NCBI RefSeq assembly: GCF_903166585.1 | Contig: NZ_CAESCM010000003.1 | Span: forward strand, 62,001 to 126,000 | DNA from: Pedobacter ghigonis | GTDB lineage: Bacteria; Bacteroidota; Bacteroidia; Sphingobacteriales; Sphingobacteriaceae | Reading direction: 5' to 3' | DNA: 64,000 nucleotides | Shown here: positions 7,594 to 17,937 of the stretch, piece after piece | Position numbering within the stretch: position 1 is the stretch's first letter | Layout: each line of letters opens with the position of its first letter | Notes under the pieces: generated by a model | Database searches by the model: none | What the model was told of the DNA's origin: nothing | The model's input: only the letters and a program-made list of their open reading frames with translations | Made by a program: the position numbers and the translations under genes

Positions 7594-9783
7594 ATGGACG
7601 TGAAAAAGTCGTTATTTGATAACCTACAAAATTTCTTCGGGTTTGACAATTTCAAGGGTGATCAGGAGTCGATCATAACAAATATTTTAGAAGGCAATAA
7701 CACATTTGTTATTATGCCAACAGGCGGAGGAAAGTCGATTTGCTATCAGTTACCAGCTTTAATGAGCGAAGGGACGGCAATTGTTATTTCTCCGTTAATT
7801 GCATTAATGAAAAACCAGGTAGACCAATTGCGGGCTTTTGGTGGAAATGACAGTATCGCTCATTTTCTGAATTCATCTCTCAATAAATCTGAAATTACGC
7901 AAGTTAAATCTGATCTCTTAAGCGGTCAGACCAAATTATTGTATGTTGCGCCCGAATCGCTGGCGAAGCAAGATAATATTGAATTTCTAAATCTGATTAA
8001 AATCTCTTTTGTTGCCGTAGATGAGGCACACTGTATCTCTGAATGGGGGCACGATTTCAGGCCGGAATACCGCAAAATAAAACAGGTTATTGCAGGTTTG
8101 GGCAATAATATTCCCATTATAGCTTTAACGGCGACTGCTACACCAAAAGTGCAGCAGGATATTATGAAGAACCTGGGGATGACAGAAGCTACCCTGTTTA
8201 AATCATCCTTTAACAGGCCGAACCTGTTTTACGAAATCCGCCCCAAGCGCGATATTACCAAAGAGATTATCAAGTACATTAAATCCAATCCCGGTAAATC
8301 GGGTATTATTTACTGTTTAAGCCGTAAAAAAGTAGAGGAAGTTGCCGAAGCTTTAAACTTAAACGGTATTAGTGCTTTGCCATACCACGCAGGTTTAGAC
8401 CCCAAAGTGAGGGCAGAAACACAGGATAAGTTTTTGATGGAAGATGCCGAGGTGATTGTAGCTACTATTGCCTTTGGTATGGGGATCGATAAACCGGATG
8501 TACGTTTTGTAATTCACCACGATGTGCCTAAAAGCATGGAAGGCTATTACCAGGAAACGGGCAGGGCCGGACGTGATGGCGGCGAAGGGGTTTGTATTGC
8601 TTTCTACTCGCAAAAGGATGTAGATAAGCTGGCTAAGTTTATGAAAGATAAACCGGTTTCGGAAAGAGAAATTGGTACACAGATATTAAAAGAAGTAATT
8701 GATTATGCCGAATCGGGCGTTTGTCGCCGTAAACAGATTTTGCATTATTTTGGCGAAAACTTTAACGAAACAGGCTGTAACTGCATGTGCGATAACTGCA
8801 AGAAGCCTAAAAAACAGTTTGATGTTGAAAATCAGTTATCTACACTTTTAAAATTCATCGACAAAACAGGCGAGAAGTTTGATGATGCCCACTTACTGAA
8901 CGTTTTCTTAGGTTTAGAAACCGCCCAAACCATTGCTTACGAACACAGCAAAGTGCCTGAGTTCGGTATTGGTAAAGAAGACGGCGAACTGATGTGGAAA
9001 TCGATTGTGCGCCAGGCAGTGCTAAATAATTTCCTTTTTAAGGATATCGATAATTATGGTTTATTAAAATTAACCAGACAGGGAAAAGATTTTATTGTTA
9101 ATCCGTATAGCCTGAAGTTTATTTTAAACGAGCCTATTGAAAGTGGTGCCGACGATGATGATGACGACGTTAAACAGGGAACAGGCGCTTTAGATACGCA
9201 CCTTTTATCGCTGCTGAAAGATTTACGTAAAAAAATTGCCAAGCAGAAAAACGTTCCGCCATTTGTCGTATTCCAGGATCCTTCACTAGAGGAAATGTGT
9301 ACGCATTACCCAATCGCTATGGATGAACTTCGTCAGATCTCGGGTGTAGGCTCAGGAAAGGCGATGAAATTCGGCACACCTTTTATCGAACTGATTAAAA
9401 AATATGTAGAGGATAACGACATTGAGCGCCCTATCGACCTGATTATTAAAACTCAGGCCAATAAATCGCAAATGAAAGTATCTATCATTCAGAATATCGA
9501 CAGGCAGATAGGTCTAGAAGATATTGCAGATTCAAAAGGCATCACCTACGAGGAAATCCTGAAGGAGGTAGAATCGATTGTAAACTCCGGAACAAAACTC
9601 AACCTGAATTATTTCATTGATGAAGTAATTGACGACGACAGACAGGATGAAGTTTTTGATTATTTCAGGGCAGCAGAAAGCGATTCTATTGATGAAGCCT
9701 TAAACGAGCTTGGCGAAACTGACTACACGCGCGAAGAAATTCAACTGATGCGCATTAAATTCATGTCAGAACTAGGGAATTAA
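7594..9783 (+). CDS. recQ: ATP-dependent DNA helicase RecQ
   Basis: A 729-aa superfamily 2 3'-5' helicase. Motif I is TGGGKSICYQLPA, the DEAH box is VDEAHCISEWGHDFRPEY, and motif VI is QETGRAGRDG. The RQC zinc cluster is CRRKQILHYFGE with CNCMCDNC. A winged helix follows, then an HRDC domain (about 520-600), an acidic linker and a further C-terminal helical region. The frame opens at a TTG at 7555, but the ATG at 7594 (MDVKKSLFDNL) is preferred because TATTTTGG, a -7-like box, spans the earlier position. RecQ works in recombinational repair. Confidence 0.95.
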   Translation: MDVKKSLFDNLQNFFGFDNFKGDQESIITNILEGNNTFVIMPTGGGKSICYQLPALMSEGTAIVISPLIALMKNQVDQLRAFGGNDSIAHFLNSSLNKSEITQVKSDLLSGQTKLLYVAPESLAKQDNIEFLNLIKISFVAVDEAHCISEWGHDFRPEYRKIKQVIAGLGNNIPIIALTATATPKVQQDIMKNLGMTEATLFKSSFNRPNLFYEIRPKRDITKEIIKYIKSNPGKSGIIYCLSRKKVEEVAEALNLNGISALPYHAGLDPKVRAETQDKFLMEDAEVIVATIAFGMGIDKPDVRFVIHHDVPKSMEGYYQETGRAGRDGGEGVCIAFYSQKDVDKLAKFMKDKPVSEREIGTQILKEVIDYAESGVCRRKQILHYFGENFNETGCNCMCDNCKKPKKQFDVENQLSTLLKFIDKTGEKFDDAHLLNVFLGLETAQTIAYEHSKVPEFGIGKEDGELMWKSIVRQAVLNNFLFKDIDNYGLLKLTRQGKDFIVNPYSLKFILNEPIESGADDDDDDVKQGTGALDTHLLSLLKDLRKKIAKQKNVPPFVVFQDPSLEEMCTHYPIAMDELRQISGVGSGKAMKFGTPFIELIKKYVEDNDIERPIDLIIKTQANKSQMKVSIIQNIDRQIGLEDIADSKGITYEEILKEVESIVNSGTKLNLNYFIDEVIDDDRQDEVFDYFRAAESDSIDEALNELGETDYTREEIQLMRIKFMSELGN

Positions 9784-9898
9784 TGTAAGATGGGAGTGGT
9801 AACATGGATTATGTATCCAGTTATGATTCCCATCTTCTTTTAATTTTCCATCAAACATCTTCCATCTAACATTTTACATCATTCATCACCCATCATCC
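9784..9898. repeat. Pyrimidine/purine-rich intergenic spacer repeat
   Basis: The spacer contains taagatgggag and, downstream, cccatcttc plus reiterated catctnncatt words. Similar purine-rich gatgtaagatggaa text recurs near 5330-5420, 17950-17990 and 34530-34600, always between genes. No gene or terminator is evident. Confidence 0.45.
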
Positions 9899-10711
9899 AT
9901 GCTTAACTACTTAGATAAAATAAAAAATACAGATTCAGGAAATTTCTTTTTAATGGCTGGTCCATGTGCTATTGAAGGCGAAGAAATCGCCATGCGTATT
10001 GCAGAGAAGATTATTACCATTACCGATAAACTTCAAATCCCTTATATTTTTAAAGGTTCTTACCGCAAAGCCAACAGAAGCAAAGGCAGTTCTTTTACAG
10101 GCATTGGCGACGAAAAGGCCTTAAGGATTTTAGAAAGGGTTGGCCGCGAATTTGGTGTGCCTACGGTAACCGATATTCATGAAAGTGACGAAGCGGCTAT
10201 GGCAGCAGCTTATGTAGATGTGTTGCAGATTCCGGCGTTCCTATGTCGCCAAACTGATTTGTTAATTGCAGCAGCCCAAACCGGGAAAGTAGTTAACGTT
10301 AAAAAAGGCCAGTTTTTATCGGCTGGTTCAATGAAATTTGCGGTAGAGAAAATTAAAGAAGCTGGTAATGATAAAGTGATTTTAACCGACAGGGGCAATA
10401 CTTTTGGTTACCAGGATTTAATAGTTGATTATCGCGGTTTACCCGAAATGCAAAGTTTTGGCGTACCCGTGGTAATGGATTGTACGCATAGCTTGCAGCA
10501 GCCCAACCAAAGCAGCGGCGTTACTGGTGGTAAACCCGAATTGATTTCGACCATTGCCAAAGCAGCTATTGCCGTTGGTGCCGATGGCCTGTTCATCGAA
10601 ACACATCCCGATCCGGCTAATGCGAAATCAGATGGTGCCAATATGCTGCATTTAGATTTGCTTGAAGAAACTTTAACCAAACTGATCCGTATCAGACAAG
10701 CGGTTTTGTAA
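9899..10711 (+). CDS. kdsA: 3-deoxy-8-phosphooctulonate synthase (KDO-8-P synthase)
   Basis: A 270-aa class I aldolase-type (beta/alpha)8 enzyme that condenses phosphoenolpyruvate with arabinose-5-phosphate to KDO-8-phosphate for the LPS inner core. Signatures are MAGPCAIEGEE at the start, FKGSYRKANRSKGSSFTGIG (PEP and A5P binding), PAFLCRQTDLL, KKGQFLSAGSMKFA, and DCTHSLQQPN near the C-terminal part. It overlaps the following DUF2071 gene by its last base (TAATG), implying translational coupling. Confidence 0.96.
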   Translation: MLNYLDKIKNTDSGNFFLMAGPCAIEGEEIAMRIAEKIITITDKLQIPYIFKGSYRKANRSKGSSFTGIGDEKALRILERVGREFGVPTVTDIHESDEAAMAAAYVDVLQIPAFLCRQTDLLIAAAQTGKVVNVKKGQFLSAGSMKFAVEKIKEAGNDKVILTDRGNTFGYQDLIVDYRGLPEMQSFGVPVVMDCTHSLQQPNQSSGVTGGKPELISTIAKAAIAVGADGLFIETHPDPANAKSDGANMLHLDLLEETLTKLIRIRQAVL

Positions 10712-11430
10712 TGGTTTCAAACAAAGGAGTTTTTTTAACTGCAGAGTGGCGTAAGCTTGCACTTGCACAGTATGCTGTGGATAAGGAAATTCTTTTAAAA
10801 TATTTACCGCCTAATACTGAACTGGATAGTTGGGAGGGGAAATATTATGTTAGCCTGGTTGGATTTATGTTTGTCGACGTAAGGCTGCTTGGCTTCAATA
10901 TTCCTTTTCATAGTACTTTTGAAGAAGTAAACCTGAGGTTTTACGTGAGGTTTAAAGCGGGAGATGAATGGAAACGTGGCGTGGTATTTATTAAAGAATT
11001 TGTACCTAAGCCGGCGATTACTTTTGTAGCCAATACGCTTTACAAAGAGAACTACCAAACCCTGCCCATGAAACATATCTGGATTGAACAGGAGCATCAG
11101 CTGGAGGTAGCTTATCATTGGAAAAACGAAACGTGGAATAAATTTTCTGTTACTGCAGACCCAATAGCCAAAGATATCGAAGTAGGAAGTGAGGCCGAAT
11201 TTATCACCGAACACTACTGGGGTTACACTAAAATTGACAACCAGCATACTTCAGAATATGGAGTAGAGCACCCACGCTGGAAAGCCTATGCAGTTAAAGA
11301 TTATAGTATATCGGTAGATTTCGGACTTAATTACGGTGATGAATTTGCCTTTTTAAACCAGGCAAAACCTGATTCAGTGATGCTGGCAGAAGGATCGGAA
11401 ATCAGGGTATTAAAAAGGGAAGCGTTTTAG
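10711..11430 (+). CDS. DUF2071 (YqjF-like) uncharacterised protein
   Basis: A 239-aa soluble protein with the DUF2071/COG3361 layout: FLTAEWRKLALAQYAVDKEI near the N-terminus, the YVSLVGFMFVDVRLLG strand region, and the FEEVNLRFYVRF and EHYWGYTK segments. The biochemical function of the family is unknown to me. The ATG overlaps the kdsA stop, so it is co-expressed with kdsA. That is genetic linkage, not evidence for a role in LPS. Confidence 0.75.
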   Translation: MVSNKGVFLTAEWRKLALAQYAVDKEILLKYLPPNTELDSWEGKYYVSLVGFMFVDVRLLGFNIPFHSTFEEVNLRFYVRFKAGDEWKRGVVFIKEFVPKPAITFVANTLYKENYQTLPMKHIWIEQEHQLEVAYHWKNETWNKFSVTADPIAKDIEVGSEAEFITEHYWGYTKIDNQHTSEYGVEHPRWKAYAVKDYSISVDFGLNYGDEFAFLNQAKPDSVMLAEGSEIRVLKREAF

Positions 11431-11922
11431 ATAGGGATCGTCATTTCAAATTAGCACAGGGTATTGATCTATCGGTTGGTGTCAACACCAACCGAAATAA
11501 AAACTTTATATGCTGTTTTAATCTCCATGCCAATGCTTTATTGCTTTCCTTCAGTCCTTATCAGGCGTGTGAGAACACTCACCTCTAGCAAATGTAGGCC
11601 GTCATTCCCGCGCAGGCGGGAATCTTAAAGCTATGGCGATGTGATTTCACGATTATTGTAATGCTGAATGCAATGAAGCATCTTTTGCAGAATGTGTTTC
11701 ATTTGAGGGAGGTTCTTCTCTACCTTACCATTGACAGATATATAAAATAATCGTCATTGCGAGGAGGAACGACGAAGCAATCTTACAACGATCGCTAGTT
11801 GAAATTGAAGTATTGCTTACCCTCCCATAGTAGTAAGATTGCTTCTTGCCTCGCAATGACGACTCCGAAGGGACTCTCACTGGTATTGATTTTTATGCAA
11901 TAAATTATTCCTCAGAATTACA
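11431..11922. repeat. Intergenic region with several dispersed repeats
   Basis: This is non-coding space between convergent genes. It contains a perfect hairpin at 11473-11494 (arms cggttggtgt and acaccaaccg), an imperfect gtgagaacactcacctctagc hairpin near 11570 resembling the twin-hairpin family, gtcattcccgcgcaggcggg near 11603, and a second copy of the palindromic MITE-like element at 11735-11890. No promoter or ORF stands out. Confidence 0.7.
11735..11890. repeat. Palindromic MITE-like element, copy 2
   Basis: It shares ends with the element at 2472-2620: left arm tcgtcattgcgaggaggaac and right arm ctcgcaatgacga. Here the motif ttacaacgatcgc sits on the left arm, while in copy 1 its complement sits on the right arm, so the internal segment is inverted between the two copies. 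Confidence 0.7.
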
Positions 11923-13809
11923 TTAAACCTTCGTAATCACGAAAGAGGTTCTTCTGTTATTTTTCCTGCCCAGTTCAGTTTTATTATCCGCAATTGGCTT
12001 GCTTGCGCCAAAGCCTTTAAAAGTCAGCCTTTTGGCATCAATCTGGTTTTTAATCAGGTAATCGTACACTGCATTGGCGCGGTTAAAAGATAATTTCTCG
12101 TTCAGTTTATCGTCGCCCACATTGTCTGTATGTCCTTGAATTTCGATATTAACCGATTCATTTTGGTGCAGGAACTCAATTAATAAATCGAGCTCACGGA
12201 TGGAAGCGGGTAGGAGGTTAAATTTATTGGTGTCGAAAAAGATATTGCGAAGGGTTACGTTACCACCTTGTTTTATTTTTTCGATCTCTACTGTTATCTG
12301 GTAGGGTTTGTTAATGTCGGCGGCTTTGAGCTCGAAATTTTCTGAATAAAACAGGTAACCTTCAGCGTTTACATTAAACAGATAATCGCTTCCTATGGGC
12401 ATTACCGCAAGGAATTCGCCCGTTTCAGGATCGGTATAATCATCAAAAACGGTTTTGTTGGTTTTAAGATCGATTACCTGAACGTTGCTTCCGATGGTTT
12501 TTTTAGTGTCTTTATCTCTTACTATGCCTTTAACGTAGGTAATTTTAGCAGGTCTGGCTTGCTCCGGAATGCCAAAACTGTAAATGTCCTGCGCACCAAA
12601 GCCATTCTTTAAATTAGACGAAAACAAGCCAAAATTTCCATCGGCGCTTACTACCAAACCACTTTCATCATCGAACGAATTAATGGGATAACCAATATTA
12701 ACCGGTTTCTGCCATTTTCCGCTGTCATCCATGCGGCTGTAGTAAATATCCTTGTTGCCAAAACCCGGCCATCCATCTGAAGAGAAGTAGAGAGTTTTCC
12801 CATCTACATGTAAGAAAGGCGTATTTTCATCGTAAGCGGTATTAATATCCGGACCAAGGTTCACTGCTGGTCCCCACTTGGCGTCGTCGGTAATGGTGCT
12901 TTTCCAGATATCGTAACCACCAGACCCTCCGGGGCGGTTGCTGATGAAATACAAGGTTCTGCCATCCGGACTAATAGCGGGTTGCGATTCCCAATATTCG
13001 GAGTTTACCGGCTTACCCACATTGTAAGGCTCGCCCCAGTCTTTGCCTTCGCGGTGCGAAACGTAAATGTCGCACCTGCCTAAACCGTCGGGGCGGTTAC
13101 AACCTGTAAAAAACAGGTATTTACCATCTGGCGAAATGGTTTGTGCACCTTCATTATAACGGGTGGTATTTATTTTGGCTGATAACGGCGTAGCGGAAGT
13201 CCAGGTATTGTTTTTAAACTGCGAAGTCCAGAAATCTTCGTTGCCATTAACCTGTCGGGTAAATATCAAGGTTTCGCCATCTGCAGTCAATGCAGGGAAA
13301 TACTCAGCATCTGTTGTATTTACCCCTTCACCGAGATTGCTAGGCGAATATTTTACTGGTTTTTTAACCGCCGAAATGGCGAAATCGCAATCCAGTAAGT
13401 ATTTCTTTGCTTTTTTAGCGCGATCGGATGAAGCATCGAGGGCTAAAAAGGTGTCGAAATCTTGTTTTGCCTTGGTGTAATCCTGCGTAGCAAATTCGGT
13501 TTCTGCCAGGCCAAAAATAACCTCCGGTTTTACGCTTTTATTAATGAGTATGGCTTTTTGATAAGCTCCTTTAGCTTCGGGATATTTCCGCTGGATTTTG
13601 TAAACCCCTGCCAGAACAATATAGGCATTTTGGAATAATGGATCGCTTTCAACAGCACTTTTCAATAACTGTTCAGCACCTGCAAAATCCTGCTTTTGGA
13701 TTGCAGCACCTGCGTTCTCAAAAGAATTTTGTGCTTTTTTATTGCCCGAGCCTTGCGCAAATGCACAAAAGCTCAAAAAACTAAAACATAGGAACAGACA
13801 AAACCTCAT
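11923..13809 (-). CDS. OmpA-family outer-membrane protein with TPR and PD40 repeats
   Basis: A 628-aa exported protein with signal peptide MRFCLFLCFSFLSFCAFAQG. TPR-like helices span about 25-150. WD40-like/PD40 beta-propeller blades span about 155-400 (SPDGKYLFFTG, SPDGRTLYFISNRPGGSG). A carboxypeptidase-regulatory-like beta sandwich spans about 415-510, and a C-terminal OmpA domain about 525-628 (IEIQGHTDNVGDDKLNEKLS, then NRANAVYDYLI) should bind peptidoglycan. This architecture is common in Bacteroidota and resembles PorE-like envelope proteins of type IX secretion; membership in that machine is not established. Confidence 0.88.
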   Translation of the reverse strand: MRFCLFLCFSFLSFCAFAQGSGNKKAQNSFENAGAAIQKQDFAGAEQLLKSAVESDPLFQNAYIVLAGVYKIQRKYPEAKGAYQKAILINKSVKPEVIFGLAETEFATQDYTKAKQDFDTFLALDASSDRAKKAKKYLLDCDFAISAVKKPVKYSPSNLGEGVNTTDAEYFPALTADGETLIFTRQVNGNEDFWTSQFKNNTWTSATPLSAKINTTRYNEGAQTISPDGKYLFFTGCNRPDGLGRCDIYVSHREGKDWGEPYNVGKPVNSEYWESQPAISPDGRTLYFISNRPGGSGGYDIWKSTITDDAKWGPAVNLGPDINTAYDENTPFLHVDGKTLYFSSDGWPGFGNKDIYYSRMDDSGKWQKPVNIGYPINSFDDESGLVVSADGNFGLFSSNLKNGFGAQDIYSFGIPEQARPAKITYVKGIVRDKDTKKTIGSNVQVIDLKTNKTVFDDYTDPETGEFLAVMPIGSDYLFNVNAEGYLFYSENFELKAADINKPYQITVEIEKIKQGGNVTLRNIFFDTNKFNLLPASIRELDLLIEFLHQNESVNIEIQGHTDNVGDDKLNEKLSFNRANAVYDYLIKNQIDAKRLTFKGFGASKPIADNKTELGRKNNRRTSFVITKV

Positions 13810-13845
13810 ACATTAACATTTGGTTATAAAGCTAATGTATTGTTT

Positions 13846-14469
13846 TTAAGGAATATTTAAAAATTTGTGTGTTTGTAAAGAAATTTCCCACTTTGGATTA
13901 GCCATCACATAGTCGATAATCATTGGTGTAATTTCCTTTGATTTTGACCATTCAGGCTGGAGATAAAGCTTACATCCCGGCGATACCATTGCTGCATATT
14001 CTTCGGCCCATTTAAAATCGCTTTTATTGAAAACAATTACTTTCAGCTCGTTGGCAAAAGGGGTAATGTCTGGCCTTGGCGCTTTAAATTTTTTGGGTGA
14101 TAAACAAATCCAGTCCCAGTTGCCCGATAGCGGGTAAGCACCAGAAGTTTCGATAAAGGTTAGAATTCCTCTTTCTTTCAGCTTATTGGTCAGGTAATCG
14201 AGGTTGTAAATTAAAGGCTCACCACCGGTAATTACAACGGCTTTACCCGGAAAGCGGTCGGCATTTTCTACAATAACATCCGAAGCGGTTAGCGGGTGCA
14301 TTTCGGCATCCCAGCTTTCTTTTACATCGCACCAGTGGCAACCCACATCGCAACCGCCCAAACGGATAAAATATGCCGCTTTGCCGGTGTTAAATCCTTC
14401 GCCCTGTATGGTGTAAAATTCTTCCATTAAAGGAAGTAATGTGCCGTCTTCTGGAATGTCTTGTTTCAT
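13846..14469 (-). CDS. queE: 7-carboxy-7-deazaguanine synthase
   Basis: A 207-aa radical-SAM enzyme converting carboxy-tetrahydropterin to 7-carboxy-7-deazaguanine in queuosine synthesis. The substrate/SAM region GEGFNTGKAAYFIRLGGCD leads into the cluster motif C-DVG-C-HW-C, the CX3CX2C ordering used here. VVITGGEPLIY (the GGE SAM motif) and FIETSGAYPLSG follow. The other queuosine genes are not in the window, and I see no preQ1 riboswitch upstream. It lies 36 bp from the OmpA-family gene on the same strand. Confidence 0.92.
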   Translation of the reverse strand: MKQDIPEDGTLLPLMEEFYTIQGEGFNTGKAAYFIRLGGCDVGCHWCDVKESWDAEMHPLTASDVIVENADRFPGKAVVITGGEPLIYNLDYLTNKLKERGILTFIETSGAYPLSGNWDWICLSPKKFKAPRPDITPFANELKVIVFNKSDFKWAEEYAAMVSPGCKLYLQPEWSKSKEITPMIIDYVMANPKWEISLQTHKFLNIP

Positions 14470-14576
14470 TTTTGAGGATGCAAATATCTTAAAAAAATAT
14501 GGGGAAGCAGTTCCTATTTCGAAATTTAATAGAAAGATGAAATAATACTGATATTTATTTGCCGTATTTTAGCTGT

Positions 14577-14912
14577 ATGAAGTGGTTTAAAGCCTTAAAT
14601 AACAATCAGATTCCCCGTGCCAACGACATTAAAACCATTTCGGTTGATGGCAAACAGATCTGTGTAATCAATAATGAAGACAAGCTTATCGCTACCCAAT
14701 CACATTGTCCGCATGCAGGGGGGCATTTTAGCGGTGGCTGGTGTAAAAATGGTAATTTGATTTGTCCTATTCACCGTTACGAGTACAGCCTCGAAACCGG
14801 AAGAGGAGCAGAAGGGCAGGGAGATTATATTCGCATCTATCCAACCGAACTGAGGGAAGATGGCTTGTACATTGGCTTTGAAGAAAGCTGGTGGAGTAAA
14901 CTTTGGGGGTGA
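14577..14912 (+). CDS. Rieske [2Fe-2S] domain protein
   Basis: A 111-aa single-domain Rieske protein. The cluster ligands are CPHAGG and CPIHRYEY, the C-x-H...C-x-x-H pattern, with a short 16-residue spacing. It probably acts as a soluble ferredoxin-like electron carrier, similar to the NirD/biphenyl ferredoxin type, but the partner oxidoreductase is not adjacent. The frame opens at a TTG at 14559; the ATG at 14577 (MKWFKALNNNQIP) is the better start. It is divergent from queE. Confidence 0.85.
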   Translation: MKWFKALNNNQIPRANDIKTISVDGKQICVINNEDKLIATQSHCPHAGGHFSGGWCKNGNLICPIHRYEYSLETGRGAEGQGDYIRIYPTELREDGLYIGFEESWWSKLWG

Positions 14913-14927
14913 TTGGTTTATTAGTAG

Positions 14928-15062
14928 GTTAACTGGTTAATTGTTTAAATCGGTTAACTGGCTCCAAACTCCAAGCGCCCAACTCCAAACTGTTTTATGG
15001 GTTAACTGGTTAATTGTTTGAATTGGTTAACTGGCTCCAAACTCCCAACTCCAAACTAAAAC
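14928..15062. repeat. Two-copy 72-bp direct repeat
   Basis: Units begin with ggttaactggttaattg at 14928 and 15000 and both continue into ggttaactggctccaaact and a caactccaaact tail. The words ggttaactgg and ccaactccaaact are themselves reiterated inside each unit. The repeat is non-coding and lies between convergent genes. Confidence 0.75.
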
Positions 15063-15091
15063 TTTTCGCTTTAGTCTTTAAGCTTTTACAC

Positions 15092-15122
15092 TAAAAAAGC
15101 GATCCAAAAATGAACCGCTTTC
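15092..15122 (-). terminator. Possible terminator downstream of folD
   Basis: On the minus strand agcggttc, a short loop and gatcgct are followed by a run of six Ts. The stem has an internal mismatch, so the assignment is tentative. It lies about 60-90 bp past the folD stop. Confidence 0.4.
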
Positions 15123-15180
15123 CAGTATTTTTCGGGGATTGGGTTTTACCTTAAACCTTCCGCCTTATAACCTTCTACCT

Positions 15181-16062
15181 TTAAGAATATATCTCTTTCC
15201 TTGCCGATGCCAATGTATTCTTCAATAAACCTACAATGGTCATTAAACCTACGCCGCCTGGTACCGGAGTGATGTAAGATGATATTGGCGCAACATTGTC
15301 GAAATCGACATCGCCATACAATTTAAAGCCCGATTTGGTTTCAGTAGAATTTTCGCGGTTAATGCCCACATCGATAATAATGGCACCTGGTTTAACCATA
15401 TCAGCTGTAACAAAGTTCTTTTTACCGATAGCTGCTATTACGATATCGGCCTGCAAAACCTGTTCTTTTAAATCTTTTGTACGCGAGTGGGTAAGTGTTA
15501 CGGTACAGTTTCCCGGATTTGCATTACGGGCCATTAAAATACTCATTGGGCTACCCACAATATTACTGCGGCCAACCACAACGCAGTGCTTGCCGGTTGT
15601 ATCGATATTGTATTCTTGTAACATGAGCAAAATACCGTAAGGCGTTGCCGGAATAAAGCATGGTAAATTGCGCATCATTCTGCCCAGGTTTACGGGGTGG
15701 AAACCATCTACATCCTTGCGGTAATCGATCTTTTCAGTTACTTTTTCAGGGTCGATGTGTTTAGGTAGCGGTAATTGAACAATTAAGCCATCTACATCAT
15801 CATCCTGGTTAATTTCTTCAATTTTAGCCAGCAGTTCAGCTTCTGTAACCGAGTTGTCATAACGGTGAAGAGAAGATTTAAAACCTACCTTCTCACAGTT
15901 TTTCATCTTACTTGCCACATAAGTTTCGCTGCCACCATCGTTACCTACTAAAATGGCAACTAAATGCGGCTTGCGCCCTGTTTTATTCAAAAACTCAGCT
16001 GCTTCTTCGGCAATCTGAACTTTAACTTTTTCTGATACGTATTTACCGTCTAATAGTTTCAT
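15181..16062 (-). CDS. folD: Bifunctional methylene-THF dehydrogenase / methenyl-THF cyclohydrolase
   Basis: A 293-aa enzyme interconverting 5,10-methylene-, 5,10-methenyl- and 10-formyl-tetrahydrofolate with NADP. The active-site region [17 protein letters not shown] carries the catalytic Lys and Tyr, followed by [14 protein letters not shown] and the Rossmann segment [29 protein letters not shown] lies near the C-terminus. The frame extends seven codons upstream, but [10 protein letters not shown] at 16062 is the family start. It supplies one-carbon units for purine synthesis, which also involves purC in this window. Confidence 0.96.
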   Translation of the reverse strand: MKLLDGKYVSEKVKVQIAEEAAEFLNKTGRKPHLVAILVGNDGGSETYVASKMKNCEKVGFKSSLHRYDNSVTEAELLAKIEEINQDDDVDGLIVQLPLPKHIDPEKVTEKIDYRKDVDGFHPVNLGRMMRNLPCFIPATPYGILLMLQEYNIDTTGKHCVVVGRSNIVGSPMSILMARNANPGNCTVTLTHSRTKDLKEQVLQADIVIAAIGKKNFVTADMVKPGAIIIDVGINRENSTETKSGFKLYGDVDFDNVAPISSYITPVPGGVGLMTIVGLLKNTLASARKEIYS

Positions 16063-16142
16063 GTTTAAATATCGGGGTAGCAAGTATAAAGTATCAAGAT
16101 TTCAATTGCTTGCAACTTGATACTTTACACTTGATTCTATTT

Positions 16143-17930
16143 TTAGTCTAACTTCAAAACCGCCATAAATGCAGATTGTGGGATTTCTACGTTACCCACC
16201 TGGCGCATGCGTTTTTTACCTTTTTTCTGTTTCTCCAATAACTTACGTTTACGGGAAATATCACCACCATAACATTTCGCGGTTACATCTTTACGTAAAG
16301 CGCTCAATGTTTCGCGGGCAATAACTTTAGCACCGATAGAAGCCTGGATTTTAATTTCAAACTGCTGACGTGGGATCAGTTCCTTTAATTTCTCACAGAT
16401 TTTCTTACCGAAATCGTAAGCGTTACTGCGGTGAATCAATGAAGATAATGCATCAACAGGTTCATCATTAATTAACATATCTAAACGAACCAAATCCGAT
16501 TTACGGTAACCAACCTGATGATAATCGAAAGATGCATAACCTTTAGAAATGGTTTTCAGTTTATCATAAAAATCGAATACAATTTCGCCCATTGGCATTT
16601 CGAAAACCAATTCTACACGATCCGATGTTAAGTAGGATTGATTAACAATAATACCACGTTTTTGGATACAAAGCGACATTACCGGACCGACAAACTCAGC
16701 CTTGGTAATAATATTGGCTTTGATAAAAGGTTCTTCAACAGAATCCAGTTTGCTTGGGTCTGGTAAATCAGATGGGTTATTTACAACAATTTCGACACCT
16801 TTGGTTGTATGCGCAATGTACGATACGTTGGGGACTGTCGTAATTACCGTCATGTCGAATTCACGCTCTAAACGTTCCTGAATAATCTCCATGTGCAACA
16901 TGCCCAGGAAACCACAACGGAAACCAAAGCCTAAAGCTGCAGAACTTTCCGGTTCGAAAACGATAGAAGCATCATTTAGCTGCAACTTGTGCATCGCTTC
17001 GCGTAATTCTTCAAAATCTTCGGTATCAACCGGGTAAATACCGGCAAATACCATTGGTTTAACTTCTTCAAAGCCTTGAATAGCACCCTCAGCCGGTCTG
17101 GCAACTGTTGTGATGGTATCACCAACTTTTACTTCTCGCGCTTCTTTAATGCCGGAAATAATATAGCCCACATCACCAGTTTTAACCACATTCCGTGGAG
17201 CCATATCCAGTTTCAAAATACCAACTTCATCAGCCAGATATTCTTTACCTGTATTGATGAACTTTACTTTGTCGCCTTTTTTAATTTCGCCGTTTACTAC
17301 TTTATAATAAGCAATGATTCCTCTGAATGAATTAAATACAGAGTCGAAAATTAATGCCTGTAATGGAGCTTCAGCATCACCAACAGGAGCTGGAACTCTG
17401 TCTACAATTGCTTGTAAAATTTCAGGGATTCCCATTCCGGTTTTACCAGAAGCAGGAATAATATCATCACGGTCACAACCTATTAAATCAATTATCTGGT
17501 CTTTAACCTCTTCAGGCATTGCGCCCGGTAAATCCATTTTATTTAAAATCGGGATAATTTCAAGGTCGTGCTCTAAAGCCAGGTATAAGTTCGAAATGGT
17601 TTGGGCCTGTATACCTTGCGAAGCATCAACGATCAGCAAAGCGCCTTCGCAGGCAGCAATTGAACGTGAAACCTCGTAAGAAAAATCTACGTGCCCAGGT
17701 GTGTCGATCAAGTTAAAAACATATTCTTCACCACCAACTTTATAGTTCATTTGTATGGCATGACTTTTAATTGTAATGCCCCGCTCGCGCTCCAAATCCA
17801 TATTATCGAGCAATTGCGCCTGCGCTTCACGCTGCGAAATCGTCGCTGTATATTCTAATAACCTATCAGCCAGGGTACTTTTACCATGGTCGATGTGTGC
17901 AATAATGCAAAAATTACGTATATGCTTCAT
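16143..17930 (-). CDS. lepA: Elongation factor 4 (LepA) GTPase
   Basis: A 595-aa translational GTPase of standard length. G1 is [15 protein letters not shown] at residue 11, G3 is DTPGHVDF and G4 is NKMDLPGA. The EF-G-like domains II, III and V follow, then the LepA-specific C-terminal domain (about 485-595), which contains [20 protein letters not shown] and ends [16 protein letters not shown]. LepA acts on ribosomes during initiation/assembly and under ionic stress. It is 80 bp upstream of folD on the same strand. A TATCTTTG box lies just ahead of the start. Confidence 0.97.
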   Translation of the reverse strand: MKHIRNFCIIAHIDHGKSTLADRLLEYTATISQREAQAQLLDNMDLERERGITIKSHAIQMNYKVGGEEYVFNLIDTPGHVDFSYEVSRSIAACEGALLIVDASQGIQAQTISNLYLALEHDLEIIPILNKMDLPGAMPEEVKDQIIDLIGCDRDDIIPASGKTGMGIPEILQAIVDRVPAPVGDAEAPLQALIFDSVFNSFRGIIAYYKVVNGEIKKGDKVKFINTGKEYLADEVGILKLDMAPRNVVKTGDVGYIISGIKEAREVKVGDTITTVARPAEGAIQGFEEVKPMVFAGIYPVDTEDFEELREAMHKLQLNDASIVFEPESSAALGFGFRCGFLGMLHMEIIQERLEREFDMTVITTVPNVSYIAHTTKGVEIVVNNPSDLPDPSKLDSVEEPFIKANIITKAEFVGPVMSLCIQKRGIIVNQSYLTSDRVELVFEMPMGEIVFDFYDKLKTISKGYASFDYHQVGYRKSDLVRLDMLINDEPVDALSSLIHRSNAYDFGKKICEKLKELIPRQQFEIKIQASIGAKVIARETLSALRKDVTAKCYGGDISRKRKLLEKQKKGKKRMRQVGNVEIPQSAFMAVLKLD

Positions 17931-17937
17931 CTTTGCG

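Noticed and set aside
14470..14576. Possible preQ1 riboswitch upstream of queE
   Set aside because: The 107-bp spacer is AT-rich without the C-rich pseudoknot pattern expected.
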